Shown: positions 16,838 to 26,239, counted from the first letter of the stretch. The stretch: DNA of 64,000 nt from Oscillibacter sp. (GCA_003539495.1 DPPB01000010.1:19669-83668), one strand, 5' to 3'. Made by a program: numbers and translations. Notes: generated by a model from the sequence alone, not told the origin.

Positions 16838-18115
16838 TTATAGTTTAATGATTCCGGCGTCCGCCAGCTTTTGCATACTCAAAAGAATGCCCAGCTTGCC
16901 GTGAAACCAGGTGAGACCGCCCTGGAAGTAGACCGCGTAGGGGGGGCGGATGGGCCCGTCGGCGGAAAGCTCAATGGAGCTGCCCTGCACGAAGGCTCCG
17001 GCGGCCATAATGACCTCGCTCTCATAGCCGGGCATAGCCCAGGGCTCCGGGGTCACATAGCTGTCCACGGCGGCTGCGGACTGGATACCCTTGCAGAAGG
17101 CCACCATGGCTTCCTTGCTGCCCAGCTCCACGGCCTGGATGATGTCGTGTCGACTCTCGGCGGAGCCGGGCACCACCCGGAAGCCCAGCTTTTCATAGCA
17201 GGCGGCGGCAAATACGGCGCTCTTCACCGCCGAGGCCACCACCGTGGGCGAGAGAAACAGCCCCTGGTAAAAGGCGGGCATCAGCCCCAGATTTGCGCCT
17301 ACCTCCTGCCCAAGGCCCGGGGCACTGAGACGGTAGGCGCAGCGGTCCACGCATTCCCTGGTGCCGCAGATGTAGCCGCCGATGGGGGCCAGGCCGCCCC
17401 CGGGATTCTTAATGAGGCTCCCCACGATCATGTCTGCTCCCAGGTCTGAGGGCTCCTGCATCTCCACAAATTCGCCGTAGCAGTTGTCCACCATGCAGAG
17501 CACGCCGGGCTTGCACTGCTTGCAGAAGGCGATCAGCTTCCCAATTTGCTCCACGGAGAAGGTGGGCCTCGTAGCGTACCCCTTGGAGCGCTGGATGGTG
17601 ATGAGCTTGGTTTTGTCCGTAATGGCCCGGCGGATGCCCTCATAGTCAAAGGTGCCGTCAGGCAGCAGCTCCACCTCCCGGTAGCTCACGCCGTATTCCG
17701 CCAGGGAGCAGGGGGAGGGACGGATACCGATGACCTCCTCCAGTGTGTCGTAGGGCCGGCCCACAGGGCTTAAAAGCTCGTCTCCGGGCCGTAGATTGGC
17801 ACTGAGGGCCACGGTGAGGGCATGGGTACCGCAGGTGATCTGGGGCCGCACCAGGGCTGCCTCCGTGTGGAAGCAATCGGCATAGACCCGCTCCAGATTA
17901 TCCCGCCCCTCATCGTCATAGCCGTAACCGGTGGTGGCGGCAAAATGGGTAGCGTTGACGCGGTTTTTCTGCATAGCGGCAAGCACCTTGCACTGGTTGT
18001 ACTCCGCCACCGCGTCGATCTCCCGGAATCGCTCCGTAAGACCACCGAGAGTCGCCTCGCCAAATTCATAAACGGCCTGGGAGACCCCCAACTGCCGATA
18101 CATTTCGTTCATCAT
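16838..18115 (-). CDS. methionine gamma-lyase/aluminium-resistance family PLP protein (425 aa)
   Basis: A fold-type I PLP enzyme of the Cys/Met-metabolism superfamily, COG4100 branch (often named aluminium resistance protein). The likely PLP lysine is in IQRSKGYATRPTFS, with ATTGYGYDDEGRD upstream and CMVDNCYGEF for the cofactor aspartate. The 425-aa length is usual for the branch. The biochemical activity of this branch is not settled. The start overlaps the AbrB gene by 4 bases, so the two are translationally coupled, and a transporter gene follows. Confidence 0.85.
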   Translation of the reverse strand: MMNEMYRQLGVSQAVYEFGEATLGGLTERFREIDAVAEYNQCKVLAAMQKNRVNATHFAATTGYGYDDEGRDNLERVYADCFHTEAALVRPQITCGTHALTVALSANLRPGDELLSPVGRPYDTLEEVIGIRPSPCSLAEYGVSYREVELLPDGTFDYEGIRRAITDKTKLITIQRSKGYATRPTFSVEQIGKLIAFCKQCKPGVLCMVDNCYGEFVEMQEPSDLGADMIVGSLIKNPGGGLAPIGGYICGTRECVDRCAYRLSAPGLGQEVGANLGLMPAFYQGLFLSPTVVASAVKSAVFAAACYEKLGFRVVPGSAESRHDIIQAVELGSKEAMVAFCKGIQSAAAVDSYVTPEPWAMPGYESEVIMAAGAFVQGSSIELSADGPIRPPYAVYFQGGLTWFHGKLGILLSMQKLADAGIIKL

Positions 18116-18354
18116 GATTCGCTGTCCTCCGTGTTTTGCAGAATATCCTGAGCCACCCGGTCCAGTACCTCCGGCCGGGAGACCACCAGACCCTGACTCT
18201 CACTGCCCAAAATCAGCAGCGTGTCTCCGGGGTGGATATTAAAAAAATCCCGGGCCTCCTTGGGGATCACGATCTGACCCCGGTCGCCCACCTTGGCGGT
18301 GCCAAACACCCGCCGGGTAGGGGAGCGGCCCAATATATGCTTGCCCTGGGGCAT
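18112..18354 (-). CDS. AbrB/MazE/SpoVT-type DNA-binding protein (80 aa)
   Basis: The swapped-hairpin AbrB fold is recognised from GTAKVGDRGQIVIPKEARDF followed by NIHPGDTLLILG, residues about 18-50. Such proteins are small dimeric transcription factors. It overlaps the downstream PLP lyase-like gene (ATGA), so it may regulate its own short operon with the lyase and transporter. It resembles SpoVT-family regulators more than toxin-linked MazE, and no toxin is adjacent. Confidence 0.88.
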   Translation of the reverse strand: MPQGKHILGRSPTRRVFGTAKVGDRGQIVIPKEARDFFNIHPGDTLLILGSESQGLVVSRPEVLDRVAQDILQNTEDSES

Positions 18355-18403
18355 GACCTCACCTCACAAAAATCATCTTTTTCATACTTGTGTGACAGAT
18401 GGC

Positions 18404-18431
18404 AGTATATCACACCCACTGGAAAATGCAA
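18404..18431 (-). promoter_or_regulatory. promoter of the AbrB-lyase-transporter unit
   Basis: On the minus strand TTGCAT (18426-18431) and TATACT (18404-18409) are separated by 16 bp, 50 bases ahead of the AbrB start codon. Confidence 0.6.
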
Positions 18432-18446
18432 GCCCTTTCCACGAAA

Positions 18447-18478
18447 AAAAGCCCGTATTCCGCAGAATACGGGCTTTT
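18447..18478 (-). terminator. intrinsic terminator
   Basis: AAAAGCCCGTATTC and GAATACGGGCTTTT pair around the loop CGCA. On the minus strand it is followed by a T run and ends the gene at 18486-19244. Confidence 0.85.
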
Positions 18479-18485
18479 GTCCGCT

Positions 18486-19244
18486 TCACTCCAGCTTTTC
18501 CGGAAACTCCACCCCGTTCAGCCGCAGGATCATCCGCAGAGGATAGTCCCTGTCCAGGTAGTTCCGGCAATACCAATCAAAGGTAGCCTCCGGTAAATGC
18601 ATAAGCTCCGGGGCCTCGCAGCGGAACAGCTCAAAGGTTTTCTGATCCCCTGAGAGCAGGGCTGCCAGTACGTCCAGCCTCTTTTCCTCGGCAAGGCGGT
18701 TCAGACACGCATCCATGATAGAGGCGCAGGCCTGCTCATCCAGGGGGGCGAACTGCTCCTTGTTCCCCAGCCAGTAAAGGAACTCGTTAGGGTCCAGATC
18801 CAGCTTGGTGGTGATTTGGCTCAGCTTGTAAAATTCCTGCCAATCTCTCTTTTTCAGCACCTGGATAAGGTACTGCACCAGCCCGTCATCCAAGGCGATA
18901 CAATCCAAAAAAACCTCAAAGGCGTGCTTGCCTGCGTCCGGATCCGGCTCCTTCTGTACAGGCTCCTCCGCCTGCTCCTCCTGGGCCTGGCTGGCCAGGA
19001 CCCGGGCGGCGGACAGCACATCGTCCATAGAGAAACTATCGTAAGCCGCCTGGGGGACTTCGTCTCCCGCTGCGGCGGCACAGGCGCGCACAAAGGCGGG
19101 GATGCCCATAGCGCCGATCTGCCGCTGCAGCTCCATAGCCCGATGCATTTCATCGGTTTGCGTAAGTGTGATGCCCTCCGGGGCGGTTAGGGAGCCCTCG
19201 CAGATCTGGGTCATATATTGCAGGTAATAGTCAAACAGTGTCAT
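18486..19244 (-). CDS. hypothetical protein, helical (252 aa)
   Basis: I do not recognise the family. The protein is soluble, acidic and mainly helical, with an acidic low-complexity linker (QAQEEQAEEPVQKEPDPDAG) at about residues 87-106 separating two parts. The C-terminal half contains WYCRNYLDRDYPLRM and several Trp/Tyr-rich helices. No signal peptide or membrane span. It is transcribed alone, divergently from the tRNA dihydrouridine synthase gene with about 100 bp between start codons, and has its own terminator. Confidence 0.7.
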   Translation of the reverse strand: MTLFDYYLQYMTQICEGSLTAPEGITLTQTDEMHRAMELQRQIGAMGIPAFVRACAAAAGDEVPQAAYDSFSMDDVLSAARVLASQAQEEQAEEPVQKEPDPDAGKHAFEVFLDCIALDDGLVQYLIQVLKKRDWQEFYKLSQITTKLDLDPNEFLYWLGNKEQFAPLDEQACASIMDACLNRLAEEKRLDVLAALLSGDQKTFELFRCEAPELMHLPEATFDWYCRNYLDRDYPLRMILRLNGVEFPEKLE

Positions 19245-19342
19245 AGTACAGCCTCACTTTCCAGCCTTGACTTTACCACACCCGGCGGGGAATTGCAAGA
19301 CGCCTGCAAATATGGTAAGATGGCCCAAAGGAGGGAAAGCCC

Positions 19343-20275
19343 ATGCAGGAATATTACGCCGCGCCCATGGAGGGCCTCACCGGCTGGCGCTGGCGGCAGG
19401 TGCAATCGGAGCTGTTCGGCGGCGCGGATCGCTACTACACGCCCTTTCTCTCGCCCAATGCCAATTTCGAGTTTCAGACCAAGGAGCTGCAGGAGATCGA
19501 CCCGGAGCATAACCGGGACCTTTTTGTGGTGCCGCAAATCCTTACCAATCGGCCGGAATACTTCGTTTGGGCGGCTAAAGAGTGCCAGAGCCGGGGCTAC
19601 AGCGAGGTGAATCTGAACCTGGGCTGCCCCTCCGGCACGGTAACGGCGAAAAATAAGGGGGCTGGCTTGCTGCGGGAAAGGGACATCCTGCGAGCACTTC
19701 TGGACGGCATATTCGATGCTCTTCCGGACCTGAAAATTTCCGTCAAGACACGCATCGGCTGGGATGATTCCGACCAGTGGCCCGCTCTGCTGGCCCTGCT
19801 GAACGACTATCCCATTACCTTGCTCATTATTCATCCCCGGGTGCGAACGGAGTTTTACAAGGGGAGAGTCCACCGGGACGCCTTTGCCTGGGCGCAGGCG
19901 AACACCGGCCTGCCTCTGTGCTATAACGGCGACCTGCTGACCCCGGCGGATGTGTCTGCCGCTCCCAACGTGCCCTTGATGTTTGGACGGGGCCTCCAGG
20001 CGGACCCGTCCCTGCTGCGCCGTCTCCGAGGCGGAGAGAGGGCCAGTGCGGCCGAGCTGCAGGCCTTCCACGATGCCATCTATACCGCCTATCGCCGGGA
20101 TTACTCCGGCGATGTGCCTGTGCTGCACCGGATGAGAGAGCTGTGGAATTACCTGGCCGGCAGCTTTCGGAACACGGAGCCGCTGCTGCGCGCCGTCCGC
20201 AAGGCCCGCACCTGCGCAGCCTATGAGCAGGCGGTCCGGCCGTTCTTTGCCCGGGCGGAGATGATAAGAGAATGA
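19343..20275 (+). CDS. tRNA dihydrouridine synthase (Dus family)
   Basis: Flavoenzyme reducing specific uridines in tRNA to dihydrouridine. The FMN-binding barrel start is YYAAPMEGLTGWRWR; the family signature with catalytic Cys is NLNLGCPSGTVTAKNKGAGL at about 93-112; SVKTRIGW and IIHPRVRTEFYKG follow. At 310 aa it is normal length. AAAGGAGGG precedes the start codon. Subfamily (DusB/C-like) cannot be assigned safely. Confidence 0.93.
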   Translation: MQEYYAAPMEGLTGWRWRQVQSELFGGADRYYTPFLSPNANFEFQTKELQEIDPEHNRDLFVVPQILTNRPEYFVWAAKECQSRGYSEVNLNLGCPSGTVTAKNKGAGLLRERDILRALLDGIFDALPDLKISVKTRIGWDDSDQWPALLALLNDYPITLLIIHPRVRTEFYKGRVHRDAFAWAQANTGLPLCYNGDLLTPADVSAAPNVPLMFGRGLQADPSLLRRLRGGERASAAELQAFHDAIYTAYRRDYSGDVPVLHRMRELWNYLAGSFRNTEPLLRAVRKARTCAAYEQAVRPFFARAEMIRE

Positions 20276-20278
20276 GAA

Positions 20279-20319
20279 AGCTGCCCTTCCGGATACGCTC
20301 CAAAAGGGCAGCTCTTTTT
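20279..20319. terminator. intrinsic terminator
   Basis: AGCTGCCCTT and AAGGGCAGCT form a 10-bp stem followed by CTTTTTG, just after the dus stop codon. It lies between convergent genes; the minus-strand T run is weaker. Confidence 0.75.
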
Positions 20320-20324
20320 GCAGT

Positions 20325-21461
20325 TCAGTTCAGCACAAATACGGTGCAGTTGCGGCGGCCGAAGCGGCAGGCCTGGTCGTATTCATCGAACCAAAGGTCC
20401 AGCTTGTAGCCCTTGATACTGGTGCCGCAATCGGCGGCGGTGGCCATGCCGTAGGTCAGGTACCCATCGTCTGTGTAGATATAGAACCGTGTGCCGTAGG
20501 GGAACACGGAGGGATCCACAGCAATGTTGCCATACTGAGTGGGCCGGCCGGAAGCCGTCCGACCGTGGATGGCGTAGGCACTGGCATTGCACGTCACCTG
20601 GGAGGAGAAGGCCATGGTGTCACCGGAGGCAAAGAGCAGATACCCGCTGCCGTCGTCGTTGCGATAAACGGACACCAGCTCGTCACCGTCGGCCACGGAA
20701 TCCACCAACGTACCGTATTCTACCACTTGGGTGACGGAATTGTCCTCGGTGGTGGAGATAAACTCGGTCCTTTCCAGCTTACCCTTGACAAAAACATCCA
20801 TGTAGGTTTGGGTCACAGTGCCGGGCACACCGGGGGTGATGATCTCCTCCGTGCCTTTTGCCATCAGAGGATCGGCAATCCGCTCCTCGGCAAAGTCTGT
20901 CTGCACCTGCACGCTGCGCAGGCGAGTGTACTGGCGGCATACAGTGATGCTGGGGGTATCAGCGGTGAGGTCCACCACCACCATCTCATCGTCTGCCACC
21001 TTCACATGGCTGCGGCGCAGCAGATTGGCCACAGTCTCGTGGCGGGTGGTGACAACACCTGTGTCCGCGGTGTCATCCTCTGCGGAGCCGCTTAAAGAGG
21101 CGGACAGCAGCTTTGTCTCGGGTCCGGAGCTTTTCACGGTGGCGGAGGTCCCCTCCTCCACGGCGGCGAGCTGCACATCCTGCCCTTTGGGTAGGATGAG
21201 CTGCACATCTGCGGCACCGGCGTTATTGGAGCCGGTGTAGAGCGCTTCGCTTTGGTAGTCCAGGTCAGAGTCTGCGGTGACGGTATAGGTTTCCTGATCG
21301 TCAATGAGCAGGTACACATCCCCGTCTACCGGAGCGGGACCCATACAGATGCAAATCACCAGGCCCAGCAGCGTCAGCGGGGCCAAGAAGGTGAGCAGAC
21401 GCCGGCGTTTGAGCGGCCCATCCCGCAGAGCGCCCAGGCGTTTCAGAATCGTTTGGATCAT
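20325..21461 (-). CDS. G5- and 3D-domain cell-wall protein (378 aa)
   Basis: An N-terminal membrane anchor (FLAPLTLLGLVICICMGP) is followed by YabE-like repeats of the DUF348 kind, a G5-like region (EEIITPGVPGTVTQTY, VTQVVEYGTLV) and a C-terminal 3D domain at about 295-378 with three conserved aspartates in AVDPSVFPYGT, ATAADCGTSIKGYKLDLWF. The family includes Rpf/YabE-type muralytic or spore-cortex enzymes acting outside the membrane. It has a strong promoter and a leader of about 145 nt in which CCTCC can pair with the ribosome site. Confidence 0.9.
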   Translation of the reverse strand: MIQTILKRLGALRDGPLKRRRLLTFLAPLTLLGLVICICMGPAPVDGDVYLLIDDQETYTVTADSDLDYQSEALYTGSNNAGAADVQLILPKGQDVQLAAVEEGTSATVKSSGPETKLLSASLSGSAEDDTADTGVVTTRHETVANLLRRSHVKVADDEMVVVDLTADTPSITVCRQYTRLRSVQVQTDFAEERIADPLMAKGTEEIITPGVPGTVTQTYMDVFVKGKLERTEFISTTEDNSVTQVVEYGTLVDSVADGDELVSVYRNDDGSGYLLFASGDTMAFSSQVTCNASAYAIHGRTASGRPTQYGNIAVDPSVFPYGTRFYIYTDDGYLTYGMATAADCGTSIKGYKLDLWFDEYDQACRFGRRNCTVFVLN

Positions 21462-21468
21462 ACAGTGT

Positions 21469-21505
21469 TTCCTCCATTGCGCCGGTTTTTCAGACCGGGC
21501 CGGAG
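21469..21505 (-). promoter_or_regulatory. leader hairpin that can hide the ribosome site
   Basis: In the leader of the 3D-domain gene, CCTCCGGCCCGG and CCGGCGCAATGGAGG can pair (CCTCC with the GGAGG ribosome site, CCGG with CCGG inside). The start codon follows the GGAGG closely, so folding should lower translation. Confidence 0.45.
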
Positions 21506-21610
21506 GCTCCTTTCGGTAGTTTTATTGGGACACATCCCTTGAAAAGTTAAAGGAATGATGCTTATTTGTAATCAAAATGTAACACTTGTAACAAAACTAA
21601 ATTTGACAGG

Positions 21611-21639
21611 AGTATATCACTTTTTTTACGATGTGTCAA
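21611..21639 (-). promoter_or_regulatory. strong sigma-A promoter of the 3D-domain gene
   Basis: On the minus strand TTGACA (21634-21639), 17 bp, TATACT (21611-21616). A plus-strand TTGACA (21603-21608) with TACGAT 18 bp on overlaps it, so the site may fire in both directions. Confidence 0.8.
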
Positions 21640-21757
21640 GTTTTTCCGGAAAGGGGCGGATTTATGCACCCTTGCCAGGGGAAAAATGGAAGGATCGAAA
21701 ACGAAACGGAAACAAAAATGTTACAGACTGGGGGACGAAAAAGTCGTGGATTCGGTG

Positions 21758-21786
21758 TTGCCTCAGGGGGAAAGTTTCGATATAAT
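21758..21786 (+). promoter_or_regulatory. promoter of rimM-trmD
   Basis: TTGCCT (21758-21763), 17 bp, TATAAT (21781-21786), 34 bases before the rimM GTG start. The gene-free stretch 21462-21819 otherwise holds only the leader and promoter of the divergent 3D-domain gene and an AT-rich spacer. Confidence 0.8.
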
Positions 21787-21819
21787 GGAATCGGTATTTT
21801 AAAGCGAGGAGGGAGCGCT

Positions 21820-22326
21820 GTGCGTCCTGTATATATCCCCGTGGGCCATATCGTCAACGCCCACGGCATCAAAGGCGAGGTCAAGCTGAACCCGGAGGGC
21901 TTCACCCCGGAGTTTGTGGCGGAGTTTGATACGCTCTATATAAATGGGGAGTCCGTGCAGGTGAAAAGCTGCCGGGTCCACAAGTCCACGGTGCTTCTGA
22001 CTCTGCCCGGGGTAGAGGATATGGACGCCGCCCTGGCCCTGAAGGGCCGGGAGGTCTCCATCCGGCGGGAGGATGCACATCTCCCGGAGGGCGAGTATTT
22101 TGACGCCGAGCTGGTGGGCGCTATGGTTTTGGATGACGCCACCGGAGAGGAGCTGGGAAGGATCCGCCGGGTGCTGCACTATCCCGCCCACAAGGTCTAC
22201 GAGGTCCGGGGCAGCCGGGAGTATCTCATCCCAGCGGTGCCGGGGGTGTTTATTGCGTCCGTGGATCCGGACGGCGGCGTTATGCGTATCCACATGATGA
22301 AAGGATTGGCCACCGATGAGAATTGA
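21820..22326 (+). CDS. rimM: ribosome maturation factor RimM
   Basis: Assists 16S rRNA 3'-domain processing and binds ribosomal protein S19. The N-terminal RimM barrel has VGHIVNAHGIKGEVKL, and the C-terminal PRC-barrel part has EYLIPAVPGVFIASVD. The start is a GTG directly behind GAGGAGGGAG, giving 168 aa, the normal length; ATG starts further upstream would run through the promoter. It overlaps trmD by 11 bases. Confidence 0.95.
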   Translation: MRPVYIPVGHIVNAHGIKGEVKLNPEGFTPEFVAEFDTLYINGESVQVKSCRVHKSTVLLTLPGVEDMDAALALKGREVSIRREDAHLPEGEYFDAELVGAMVLDDATGEELGRIRRVLHYPAHKVYEVRGSREYLIPAVPGVFIASVDPDGGVMRIHMMKGLATDEN

Positions 22327-23089
22327 TATTATGACCCTCTTTCCCGATGCCATCGAGGCCATGATGGGCCAATCCATCATCGGCCGGGCCCGGGACCGGG
22401 GCTATATCCGGCTCTATACCCATCAGATCCGGGAATATACTACCAATAAGCAGATGCAGGTGGACGACTACCCCTACGGTGGCGGTCGGGGGGCGGTGAT
22501 GCAGGCGGATCCCCTGTACCGCTGCTGGGAGCATATCTGCCGGGAGGTGGGGCAGCGGCCCCACACCATCTACCTGTCTCCCTGCGGCCGGACCTTCACC
22601 CAGGAGGTAGCCAAGGAGCTGAAGGCAGCTCACGAGAACATCGTCCTGGTCTGCGGCCACTATGAGGGGGTGGACCAGCGATTTATCGACGAGTGTGTGG
22701 ATGAGGAACTGAGCATGGGCGACTTTGTCCTCACCGGCGGGGAGATCCCGGCCATGGCTGTGGCGGATTGCCTGTTCCGCATGGAGGAGGGGGTGCTGCC
22801 CGAGGAGAGCTGCTACACCGACGAGAGCCACTGGAACGGCCTTTTGGAGTATCCCCAGTATTCCCGGCCGGAGGAGTGGCACGGGCGCAAGGTGCCCGCC
22901 ATCCTCCTCAGCGGCAACCATGGCGGCGTGGATGATTGGCGCCGAAAGGAGAGCTACAAGCGCACCATGGCCCGGCGGCCGGACCTTTGGGCCCGGTTCG
23001 ATGAGAGCGCCGTAAAGACCAAGCACGATAAAAAGATCCTTCAGCAGGCCAAGGACGAATTCACCGCCGAACAGGAACAAAAAGAATAA
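22316..23089 (+). CDS. trmD: tRNA (guanine-N1)-methyltransferase
   Basis: Methylates G37 next to the anticodon using S-adenosylmethionine. The SPOUT trefoil-knot signatures are clear: DDYPYGGGRGAVMQ, YLSPCGRTFTQEVAKEL and LVCGHYEGVDQRFID, then ELSMGDFVLTGGE. At 257 aa it is usual length. Start overlaps the end of rimM. In many Firmicutes rplS follows; here a repeat-rich gap follows instead. Confidence 0.97.
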   Translation: MRIDIMTLFPDAIEAMMGQSIIGRARDRGYIRLYTHQIREYTTNKQMQVDDYPYGGGRGAVMQADPLYRCWEHICREVGQRPHTIYLSPCGRTFTQEVAKELKAAHENIVLVCGHYEGVDQRFIDECVDEELSMGDFVLTGGEIPAMAVADCLFRMEEGVLPEESCYTDESHWNGLLEYPQYSRPEEWHGRKVPAILLSGNHGGVDDWRRKESYKRTMARRPDLWARFDESAVKTKHDKKILQQAKDEFTAEQEQKE

Positions 23090-23102
23090 TATGTGTTGCA
23101 AA

Positions 23103-23138
23103 GAACGGCAGGGATGCTCCATCGCATCTCTGCCGTTT
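23103..23138 (+). terminator. probable terminator hairpin after trmD
   Basis: AACGGCAGGGATG and CATCTCTGCCGTT pair with one mismatch. The downstream T run is short (GTTTCG), so termination may be incomplete. Confidence 0.5.
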
Positions 23139-23159
23139 CGCTGCCCACCGCCTAAGCTC

Positions 23160-23445
23160 CGCAAAGTGTATCCGCAGGGGCCGATGCCTGCATCGGCATT
23201 CATAAATGCGCAGGGCGGGGTGCCCTCACCCCGCCGCTTCGTTAACCACCGTGCCCCTTGCAAAGCCCTGCCATTGCGCACGGTGGCTGTGGGGAACGAA
23301 CCGAGCGCTGCCAGTGGCAGAATAAGCGAGGTGAGCGAGTGACTGCGGTCAAAATTTCAGGCGCCCGTCGTAAGGCAGCGCAGAAATTTTGGGCACCGCA
23401 ACAGGGGCATCCACATTCCCGCACCCCCTCAAAAAAATCCCGGCC
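23160..23445. repeat. cluster of hairpin repeats between trmD and ylxM
   Basis: This gene-free stretch holds GCCGATG-CCTG-CATCGGC (23180-23197) and GGCGGGGTG-CCCT-CACCCCGCC (23214-23235), two hairpins with the same TG-CCYN-CA loop style seen at 45597. Further on, AAAATTTC and GAAATTTT flank a GC-rich inner hairpin (about 23350-23395). I see no gene in it. Confidence 0.6.
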
Positions 23446-23461
23446 ATCCCCCAAATTTCTC

Positions 23462-23490
23462 TTGACTTTTTCGGGGAAATGGGGTATCAT
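23462..23490 (+). promoter_or_regulatory. promoter of ylxM-ffh
   Basis: TTGACT (23462-23467), 17 bp, TATCAT (23485-23490), 47 bases before the GTG start of ylxM. Confidence 0.7.
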
Positions 23491-23536
23491 TAGCAATGTT
23501 GTAAAGCTGATTTACTTTACAGGAGGAGGGCGAACC

Positions 23537-23902
23537 GTGAAAAACCAGACCTACCGCATGACCATGCTGCTTGATTTTTACGGCGAGATCCTGACCCAGC
23601 GGCAGAGAGAATTCTTTGACCTGTACTATAACGAGGATTTGAGTCTGGCGGAGATTGCGGAGAACTACGGTATCAGCCGCCAGGGCGTCCGGGACGCCAT
23701 CGTCCGGGCGGAGACCGCCATGGAGGAGCTGGAGGACAAGACGGGCCTGCTCAAGCGCTTTATGCGCCTGCGGGAAAAGATCGACGCCATTGAAGCTGCG
23801 GCAGCGGAGATTCAAAAGCTCAACTACCGGCAGTACGATAATCCGGAGCTGGAGCGTTTGGCGGGGGAAATCCGCACCTGCGCCGCCGCACTGAAGGAGT
23901 AA
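23537..23902 (+). CDS. ylxM: YlxM/p13-like sigma-70 region 4-type protein
   Basis: Small HTH protein associated with the signal recognition particle gene in Firmicutes. The motif LTQRQREFFDLYYNEDLSLAE, then YGISRQGVRDAIVRAE, is the conserved helix-turn-helix; a coiled-coil tail follows. Start is a GTG behind AGGAGGAGGG, giving 121 aa, the usual size. Longer readings upstream run through the repeat cluster and are rejected. Four bases before ffh. Confidence 0.93.
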   Translation: MKNQTYRMTMLLDFYGEILTQRQREFFDLYYNEDLSLAEIAENYGISRQGVRDAIVRAETAMEELEDKTGLLKRFMRLREKIDAIEAAAAEIQKLNYRQYDNPELERLAGEIRTCAAALKE

Positions 23903-23906
23903 AGCT

Positions 23907-25283
<1,377 letters not shown>

Positions 25284-25287
25284 GATC

Positions 25288-25362
25288 AAAAAAGCTCTGC
25301 AGAGCTCGCGTCCGCAGGCTGCAATCCTTTTGGCAGAAAATTCCGCAGGAATGTTCGCCAGC
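25288..25362 (+). repeat. modular multi-hairpin repeat, internally deleted copy
   Basis: Left end AAAAAAGCTCTGCAGAGCTC and GCGTCCGCAG are joined directly to the right end GGCTGCAATCCTTTTGGC. The end hairpin pairs ATTCC with GGAAT inside GGC...GCC (25332-25359). The core hairpins of the full copies are missing. Same orientation as the copies at 31439 and 63855. Confidence 0.7.
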
Positions 25363-25434
25363 TACAGAAAACAGAAATAAGTGCTGCTGCATTTATCCAT
25401 AAAAAATTCATTTTATTTTTGGAGGAAAGTAACC

Positions 25435-25674
25435 ATGGTTAAGATCAGATTGAGAAGAATGGGCGCCAAGAAGGCTCCTTACTACCGCGTTGTGGTGGCC
25501 GATTCCCGTTATCCCCGCGATGGCCGGTTCATCGAGGAGATCGGCACCTACAATCCCTGCGTGTCCCCCGCCGAGATCAGCATTGACGCTGACCGCGCCC
25601 GTGAGTGGATCAAGACCGGCGCACAGCCCACCGACACCGTTCGCGCTCTGCTGAAGAAGGTCGACGTCCTTTAA
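25435..25674 (+). CDS. rpsP: 30S ribosomal protein bS16
   Basis: Small-subunit ribosomal protein. MVKIRLRRMGAKKAPYYRVV is the near-invariant N-terminus, and SRYPRDGRFIEEIGTYNP follows. At 79 aa it is normal. Start chosen at ATGGTTAAG behind TTGGAGGAAAG; readings starting upstream lack this. Codon choice is of the highly expressed type (CGC/CGT arginine). Confidence 0.98.
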   Translation: MVKIRLRRMGAKKAPYYRVVVADSRYPRDGRFIEEIGTYNPCVSPAEISIDADRAREWIKTGAQPTDTVRALLKKVDVL

Positions 25675-25689
25675 TTTGAGGGTACGGCC

Positions 25690-25920
25690 ATGAAGGAATT
25701 GCTGCTCTATATCGCCAGGAGCCTGGTGGACCATCCGGAGCAAGTTACCGTGACGGAGGTTGGCGAGGCGGAGGATCTGACGCTGGAGCTGCGTGTGGCA
25801 CCCGAGGATATGGGAAAGGTGATCGGCCGTCAGGGCCGTATTGCCAAGGAGATCCGCACGGTCGTGCGGTCTTATGCCCAGCGCACCGGCGTGAAGGTTT
25901 CGGTCGATATCGTTGATTGA
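25690..25920 (+). CDS. khpA: KH-domain RNA-binding protein KhpA
   Basis: Small RNA-binding protein (YlqC/KhpA), partner of KhpB in Firmicutes cell-division and RNA control. The KH core with GxxG is in MGKVIGRQGRIAKEIRTVVRS. At 76 aa it is usual. It lies 15 bases after rpsP, the standard neighbour, and ends the unit at a terminator. Confidence 0.95.
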   Translation: MKELLLYIARSLVDHPEQVTVTEVGEAEDLTLELRVAPEDMGKVIGRQGRIAKEIRTVVRSYAQRTGVKVSVDIVD

Positions 25921-25925
25921 TAAAA

Positions 25926-25958
25926 AGGCTCCGGAAGGATTTCCGGGGCCTCTTTATT
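25926..25958 (+). terminator. intrinsic terminator after khpA
   Basis: AGGCTCCGGAA and TTCCGGGGCCT pair with one mismatch around GGAT, followed by CTTTATT. Confidence 0.75.
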
Positions 25959-25977
25959 ATTGTCGGAAAAATCCATC

Positions 25978-26112
25978 CTTGTCATTCCGAGGAGCAAAGC
26001 GACGTGGAAATCCGTAACTTTTTATGAATATGCATCCTGCAAAAAAGAGAAAAAACTGCACATAAGGAACGGATTGCCACAACCAGTCTGCGGACTGGTC
26101 GCGCAATGACAT
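25978..26112. repeat. paired GTCATTCCGAGG / GCAATGACA repeat element
   Basis: Left arm CTTGTCATTCCGAGGAGC...GACGTGGAAATCCG (25978-26018) and right arm CGGATTGCCACAACCAGT...CGCGCAATGACAT (26067-26112) are inverted versions of one motif, enclosing about 50 bp of AT-rich DNA. Similar 'cattccgagg/gattgcc' repeats are widespread in bacteria. It occupies the gene-free gap between khpA and the threonine ammonia-lyase gene. Confidence 0.7.
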
Positions 26113-26210
26113 TTTTTTGAGAGCCTGGGACGCCGGAATCTCTGTTTTTATATGCCTGCCGTCCCGGGGAGGCTGCGGGTAAGTGAGGAGAGATTTTCTC
26201 CTGTACACAC

Positions 26211-26239
26211 TTGACAAATTTTGCCCCATGGTGTACTCT
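26211..26239 (+). promoter_or_regulatory. promoter of threonine ammonia-lyase/ridA
   Basis: TTGACA (26211-26216), 17 bp, TACTCT (26234-26239), about 64 bases before the start codon. Confidence 0.65.

Noticed and set aside
21470..21510. c-di-GMP or c-di-AMP riboswitch in the leader of the 3D-domain gene
   Set aside because: A GCCTCCGGCC string recalls the c-di-GMP-I class, but the remaining conserved parts are absent, and the leader is too short for a ydaO-type aptamer.
23258..23536. Long N-terminal extension of YlxM
   Set aside because: It would be translated from the hairpin-repeat cluster and across the promoter; the GTG behind AGGAGGAGGG gives the normal length.
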